A stretch of DNA of 9,648 nt, taken from an uncultured Porphyromonas sp. GTDB lineage: Bacteria; Bacteroidota; Bacteroidia; Bacteroidales; Porphyromonadaceae. Position 1 is the first letter of the stretch; the number at the start of each line of letters is the position of its first letter. Location: assembly GCA_945875135.1 (NCBI GenBank), contig CAMCJO010000055.1, positions 1-9,648 of the forward strand, in the 5' to 3' direction. The translations under genes and the position numbers were made by a program. Below are positions 5,183 to 9,648 of this stretch, piece by piece. The notes under the pieces were generated by a model. That model ran no database searches. It had not been told where the DNA came from and was given only the letters and a program-made list of their open reading frames with translations.

Positions 5183-7252
5183 TTACTTAGACGATAGAAG
5201 TTCGGTGGTGCGCTTGATGAACTCTTGTAGGGCAACGCCTCGTAGTTCACCAGCTGAGAGTAGAGCCAATTCGACGATGTGACGTATCATAGGCTGCTTC
5301 TCGGCATACTGATCGAAGGAGCTTTGCATCTCGCCGTGCAGCTCTTCTTGCTGCTTGTGGAGAGCCTCCTTCTTATCTTGTAGCTCTTTCTTTTGCTCCT
5401 CGGTAGGCTCGGTCTGCTCCTTAGCCTCCTTGTCTAGCTCGGTGACTTGCTCTTGGAGCGTAGCGAGCTGAGAGCGCAGGGACGCCAGCTGTGGCTCTAA
5501 CTCCTTACCCTCACCCTCTAGCAAGCTCTTGATGAGCGGGTGGTCGGCATTGAGTACGAGCGAATAGCTGTCGGGGAGTGAGTTGTAGAAGGAAGCTCCA
5601 GGCTGATACTGCGACATCTCCTTCATACGGCGCATCCACTCCATACGCGTGACCACTGCCGGCTGAGCCTCCGGACCCATATTGCGTAGGAAGACCTGAT
5701 AGTTGACCTCACCTGTGGGGAGCGCCTTGGCAAAGAGGCTACGCATGATCTCAGTCTCATGTGCGGAAGCATCTGTCGTCGTGTCGTCACGCTGGATCAA
5801 TTGGTCGACCGTGTCGCTGTCTACACGTACGAAGTGCGTGTTCTCCCACTTTTGCTCTAGATGGTTGAGTAGGGGCGTGTCGAGCATGCCGTGCATGTGG
5901 AGTACGTTGTACCCCTTAGCTTCGGCAGCCTGTATGTAGCTGTACTGCGCCTCAGGATCGGTGGCGTAGAGGTAGACGAGCTTGCCGTCCTTGTCGGTCT
6001 GATTGCTCTTGACCAGCTCACGATACTCCTCGGGCGTGTAAAACTTTCCAGCCACATCCTCCAGTAGAAGTAACGACTTGAGCGCACGCTCCTCCATCTT
6101 CTCATCGGTGAGGATACCATAATGTATGAAGACGGAGAGGTCGGGCCACTTAGCTTCGTAGGTGGGGCGGTCATTCTTCATGATCTCCTCCAGTTTGTCG
6201 GCCACCTTCTTAGTAATGTAGCTGCTGATCTTCTTGACATTGCTGTCAGACTGTAGGTAAGAGCGCGACACGTTGAGCGGGATGTCTGGTGAGTCGATCA
6301 CACCGTGGAGCAAGGTCAAGTACATAGGCACGATGCTCTCCACCTCGTCAGTCACAAAGACCTGATTGCAGTAGAGCTTGATCTTGTTGCTCTGCAGATC
6401 CACCTTGTTGCTCACCTTGGGGAAGTAGAGTACGCCGGTCAGGGTGAAGGGGTAGTCTACATTAAGGTGTATCCAAAAGAGTGGCTCGTCAGCTCCTGGG
6501 TAGAGCTTACGGTAGAACTCACGATAGTCCTCGTCCGTAAGGTCTTGCGGCTTGCGGAGCCAGAGCGGGTTGGTGTCGTTGATCACATTGTCCTCATCGG
6601 TGTCTTGCATCTTGCCGTCCTTCCACTCCTGCTTCTTGCCAAAGATGATGGGGATCGGGAGGAAGCGACAGTACTTCGTCAGTAGCTCCTCGATGCGTGC
6701 CTGCTCGAGGAATTCGCTGCTCTCTTCGTCCAGATGCATGATAATGTCGGTGCCACGCTCGGTACGGCTACCCGTACTCATCTCGTAGGCGGGCGAACCG
6801 TCACAGCTCCAGTGGACGGGCTGTGCGTCTGGCTGATAGGAGAGGGTGTCTATCTCGACACGCTCGGAGACCATAAAGGCTGAGTAAAAGCCTAGTCCGA
6901 AGTGCCCGATGATATTGCCGGAAGCGTCTTTGTACTTCTCCAGAAAGTCCTCCGCTCCAGAGAAAGCTATCTGATTGATGTAACGCTCTACCTCGTCGGC
7001 AGTCATACCGATACCGTAGTCTCGTACGGTCAGTGTGCGCGCCTCCTTATCTAGTAGGACCTCTACACGGAGGTCCTCAGTGCTACCCACCTCCGTGCCA
7101 CGAGCTATCAGAGCGCGTAGCTTGGTCGTCGCATCGACTGCGTTGGATACGATCTCACGGAGGAATATATCATGCTCACTATAGAGAAACTTCTTGATGA
7201 CGGGGAATATGTTTTCACTCGTAACCCCGATTTGTCCTTTATTACTATTCAT
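5183..7252 (-). CDS. htpG: Molecular chaperone HtpG (bacterial Hsp90)
   Basis: A 689-residue Hsp90 homologue, a cytoplasmic ATP-driven chaperone that acts as a dimer on partly folded clients. The N-terminal GHKL ATPase domain shows E33 (general base), N37 (Mg binding) and D40 in LREIVSNAVD, DYGIGM at 78-83 and the lid GHFGLGFYSAF at 116-126. The middle domain carries the catalytic-loop arginine R330 (LNVSRSYLQ). The dimerisation domain includes LNADHPLIKSLL near 567-578 and LALLSAGELRG near 662-672. The protein is about 65 residues longer than E. coli HtpG. The extra length fits a K/E/Q-rich predicted coiled coil at about 585-650, a region also long in Bacteroidetes homologues. No C-terminal EEVD is present, as expected for bacteria. 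The ATG at 7252 lies 30 bases after the clpC stop, with no terminator or clear promoter between, so co-transcription with clpC is likely. Confidence 0.97.
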   Translation of the reverse strand: MNSNKGQIGVTSENIFPVIKKFLYSEHDIFLREIVSNAVDATTKLRALIARGTEVGSTEDLRVEVLLDKEARTLTVRDYGIGMTADEVERYINQIAFSGAEDFLEKYKDASGNIIGHFGLGFYSAFMVSERVEIDTLSYQPDAQPVHWSCDGSPAYEMSTGSRTERGTDIIMHLDEESSEFLEQARIEELLTKYCRFLPIPIIFGKKQEWKDGKMQDTDEDNVINDTNPLWLRKPQDLTDEDYREFYRKLYPGADEPLFWIHLNVDYPFTLTGVLYFPKVSNKVDLQSNKIKLYCNQVFVTDEVESIVPMYLTLLHGVIDSPDIPLNVSRSYLQSDSNVKKISSYITKKVADKLEEIMKNDRPTYEAKWPDLSVFIHYGILTDEKMEERALKSLLLLEDVAGKFYTPEEYRELVKSNQTDKDGKLVYLYATDPEAQYSYIQAAEAKGYNVLHMHGMLDTPLLNHLEQKWENTHFVRVDSDTVDQLIQRDDTTTDASAHETEIMRSLFAKALPTGEVNYQVFLRNMGPEAQPAVVTRMEWMRRMKEMSQYQPGASFYNSLPDSYSLVLNADHPLIKSLLEGEGKELEPQLASLRSQLATLQEQVTELDKEAKEQTEPTEEQKKELQDKKEALHKQQEELHGEMQSSFDQYAEKQPMIRHIVELALLSAGELRGVALQEFIKRTTELLSSK

Positions 7253-7282
7253 AAGCTTGAGTTATTTGTCTGATTTGATTGA

Positions 7283-9648
7283 TTACCGCTTGTCGCCCTT
7301 CTGGCTGGAAGAGGTAAACGAGGGTAGGGCGAAGCCTAGGGTCGCTTCATCGCTCTTTGCTTGTGTCTCCTTTTGCGGTGCACGCTTGTCCACCTCCATG
7401 AGGAGTTCGCCCTCAGAGACACGCAGACGCACCGTGTCGCCCACATTTGCCTCACCATCGAGGATGAGATCCGTCAGCTTGTCCTCGATCCAGTGACGCA
7501 GAGCACGTCTCAGCGGTCTAGCGCCGTACTCTAGGTCAAAGCCGACATCGGCGAGCTTGTCCTTTGCTGATGGAGTAACCACGAGGTTGTACCCCTGCTC
7601 GGAGATGCGCGCCATGATAGGACGTAGCTCCACGTCTACGATCTTGCGAATGTCCTCCTTCTCCAGGCTAGCGAAGTAGATCGTCTCATCAAGGCGGTTG
7701 AGGAACTCCGGGCTAAAGTGCTTCTTGAGCTGCTTACTCAGCAAAGCCTCCTGCTCCGTCTGGGTGAGCTGCACCTCCTGACGGAAGCCGACACCAGCGC
7801 CAAAGTCCTTGAGCTGGCGCGTACCGATGTTGCTCGTAAGGATGATGACCGTATTCTTAAAGCTCACGTGCGTCCCATCGGCAGCGGTGATAAAGCCGTC
7901 GTCGAGGATCTGCAGGAGTATATTGTAAACGTCTGGGTGCGCCTTCTCTAGCTCGTCAAAGAGTACGACCGAGTAAGGCTTGCGTCTCACCTGCTCCGTG
8001 AGCTGTCCGCCCTCATCGTAGCCGACGTAGCCAGGAGCTGCGCCCACGAGACGAGAGACGTTGAACGACTCCATATACTCACTCATATCAATACGTATGA
8101 GTGCGTCCTCATCGTCAAAGAGTAGCTCGGCAAGCTTCTTAGCTAGATAAGTCTTGCCGACACCGGTCGGACCAAGGAAGAGGAAGCTCCCGATGGGTCG
8201 CTTGTCGCTACCCAAGCCGAGGCGGTTACGCTGTATCGCTTTGACCACCTTGTCGATCGCATCGTCCTGACCGATCACTATATCCTTGAGCGTTTGGCGC
8301 ATCTGGCGTAGCTTAGCGTGCTCCTCCTGACTGATGTTGGAGATAGGCACCCCGCTCATCATAGAGACCGTCTTGGCGACCGCCTCCTCATCTACAGGTA
8401 GATAGATGGCAGCCTCCTGAGCATGAGCTTTCTCGAGCTCCTCATCCACCTCTTTCTGGACTAAGTCCTCCTGCACTTTGAGGGTCATAGCGGTGTCGTA
8501 GTTGCTCTCACGCACTGCCTTGTCACGAGACGCACGGTAGGTACGCAGCTGCTGTCGGAGCGAAGCGACCTTGTCGCTCTCACCCACTTTGCCCTTGAGG
8601 TGCATACTCGCTCCCACCTCGTCTAGGACGTCAATAGCCTTGTCGGGGAAGTAGCGGTCGTAGATATATCTATTGGTCAGGCGCACCATAGCGACCAAAG
8701 CTTCGTCGCTGTAGCGCACATGGTGAAACTCTTCATATCGTCCTCGTAGCTGGCGCAAGATCTCTAGCGTCTCCTCGGGTGTGTTTGGCTCGATCATCAC
8801 CTTCTGAAAGCGACGCGCCAAGGCTCCGTTCTTCTCAATGGTCCTGCGATACTCATCCAGAGTGGTGGCTCCGATCACCTGTATCGTGCCACGCGCCAGA
8901 GCCGGCTTGAGCATGTTGGAGGCATCCATACTGCCATCTGTCGAGCCCGCGCCCATCAGCGTGTGGATCTCGTCAAAGAGTAGAATCGTATTGCCCAGCA
9001 TCTCAGCCTCCTTGAGTAGCGCCTTAAATCGCTCCTCAAAGTCTCCTCTGTAGCGTGTGCCGGCTAGCATCTGTGCCAAGTCTACGCTGTAAAGCACCTT
9101 GCCACGAAGCTTGTAGCTCACCTCGTCGCGCGCTAAGAGCTGTGCCAAGCCCTCGGCGACGGCTGTCTTACCGACACCCGCCTCGCCGATCAGCACGGGG
9201 TTGTTCTTCTGTCGGCGACAGAGTATATGTGTGATACGCTCTAGCTCCTTAGCACGCCCGATCATCGGGTCTAGCTTGCCATCCTTAGCGAGTTGGTTAA
9301 GGTTGGTCGCAAAGGCATCTAGCGCAGGTGTCTTAGAGCGCTTGCTAGACTTAGAGGCTTTCTCCTCCTTGTCGCCCTCATCATCGGCATTTAGGTCGAA
9401 GGGGTTGCTTCCCGAGTTTTGCGTCACCTTGCGCTGCTCGTGACGTATGATTGCTTTGATATGCTCTTGTATCTCTTCGGGGAGCTCCTCTAGTGGCACA
9501 GTGCGTATAGAGTTTTTGTTCGTCTCACCATTGGGTTCACTTTGAGAGACGAAGACCTCTACCTGCTTGACAATAGTGTTAGGGTCCAGGTCACTAGCAG
9601 GCTTCTTCGTCTGGGTAGCGTCCGAACCAGCTATGGCTGAGTAAATCC
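7283..9648 (-). CDS. clpC: ATP-dependent Clp protease ATP-binding subunit ClpC (5' end outside window)
   Basis: A Hsp100 unfoldase, cut by the right edge of the window: 787 residues are visible and the frame is open to 9648. Numbering from the first visible codon, residues 1-107 are a hydrophilic linker; the N-terminal substrate-binding domain lies outside. D1 has Walker A GEAGVGKT (154-161), pore loop RYRGD (198-202), Walker B LLFDEIH (222-228) and arginines 278-279. A short ClpC/ClpA-length coiled middle region spans about 352-414, much shorter than in ClpB. D2 has Walker A GPTGVGKT (492-499), pore loop GYVGYDEGG (539-547), Walker B VLFDE (561-565) and sensor 2 GARPLRRAL (708-716). VGF at 619-621 matches the ClpP-docking loop of ClpC, so it probably feeds ClpP rather than only disaggregating like ClpB. 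It heads the visible cluster, and its promoter is not in view. An in-frame GTG at 9499 lies inside the linker and is not the real start. Confidence 0.95.
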   Translation of the reverse strand, partial: IYSAIAGSDATQTKKPASDLDPNTIVKQVEVFVSQSEPNGETNKNSIRTVPLEELPEEIQEHIKAIIRHEQRKVTQNSGSNPFDLNADDEGDKEEKASKSSKRSKTPALDAFATNLNQLAKDGKLDPMIGRAKELERITHILCRRQKNNPVLIGEAGVGKTAVAEGLAQLLARDEVSYKLRGKVLYSVDLAQMLAGTRYRGDFEERFKALLKEAEMLGNTILLFDEIHTLMGAGSTDGSMDASNMLKPALARGTIQVIGATTLDEYRRTIEKNGALARRFQKVMIEPNTPEETLEILRQLRGRYEEFHHVRYSDEALVAMVRLTNRYIYDRYFPDKAIDVLDEVGASMHLKGKVGESDKVASLRQQLRTYRASRDKAVRESNYDTAMTLKVQEDLVQKEVDEELEKAHAQEAAIYLPVDEEAVAKTVSMMSGVPISNISQEEHAKLRQMRQTLKDIVIGQDDAIDKVVKAIQRNRLGLGSDKRPIGSFLFLGPTGVGKTYLAKKLAELLFDDEDALIRIDMSEYMESFNVSRLVGAAPGYVGYDEGGQLTEQVRRKPYSVVLFDELEKAHPDVYNILLQILDDGFITAADGTHVSFKNTVIILTSNIGTRQLKDFGAGVGFRQEVQLTQTEQEALLSKQLKKHFSPEFLNRLDETIYFASLEKEDIRKIVDVELRPIMARISEQGYNLVVTPSAKDKLADVGFDLEYGARPLRRALRHWIEDKLTDLILDGEANVGDTVRLRVSEGELLMEVDKRAPQKETQAKSDEATLGFALPSFTSSSQKGDKR

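Noticed and set aside
5158..5250. Upstream ATG of the protease gene, adding 31 residues
   Set aside because: It would overlap htpG by 68 bases and put a non-conserved, serine/proline-rich stretch before a clear signal peptide. The ATG at 5157 is the better start.
7283..9499. ClpC read as a complete protein starting at GTG 9499
   Set aside because: The frame stays open for 49 more codons to the window edge, and ClpC proteins carry an N-terminal domain before this point. The gene is partial.

Overview
The window comes from a Bacteroidales genome, most likely Porphyromonas or a close relative. This rests on three things: the Bacteroidetes-type ClpC and long HtpG, a secreted tricorn-like S41 protease of the kind common in that order, and an AAA_14/DUF4143 ATPase whose upstream region carries a Bacteroidetes-type -7 element (TACATTTG). 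The species cannot be fixed from the sequence. Sampled 60-base lines suggest about 57% GC in the tricorn gene and about 35-37% GC in the ATPase gene, so the ATPase looks compositionally foreign.

The left end is artificial. Bases 1-51 are an untrimmed Illumina Nextera i7 adapter ending in the Tn5 mosaic end, so genomic sequence starts at about 52 and the contig stops here. A short GGCTGTT heptamer repeat follows. Next comes a minus-strand intrinsic terminator, then the AAA_14/DUF4143 ATPase gene (201-1460, minus). Its upstream region is packed with CTTGAA/TTCAAG hexamers: two palindromes bracket a predicted promoter, and a third inverted repeat lies behind it. This looks like a repressor-controlled or self-controlled promoter.

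Bases 1518-1863 contain no convincing gene. They hold several hairpins, including a strong one with a T-run on the minus strand that probably ends the next transcription unit.

The rest of the window (1864-9648) is a tight minus-strand cluster in the transcribed order clpC (5' end cut by the window edge), htpG, tricorn-like protease. The gaps are 30 and 25 bases, with no visible terminator or promoter between genes. The products are a Hsp100 unfoldase that can feed ClpP, the Hsp90 chaperone and a periplasmic tricorn-type peptidase. Together they form a protein-quality-control cluster reaching from cytoplasm to periplasm. The tricorn homologue keeps all catalytic positions at nearly the same spacing as archaeal tricorn.

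No CRISPR array, tRNA, rRNA or insertion sequence was seen. The least explained part is the ATPase with its palindromic control region and the structured intergenic DNA behind it.
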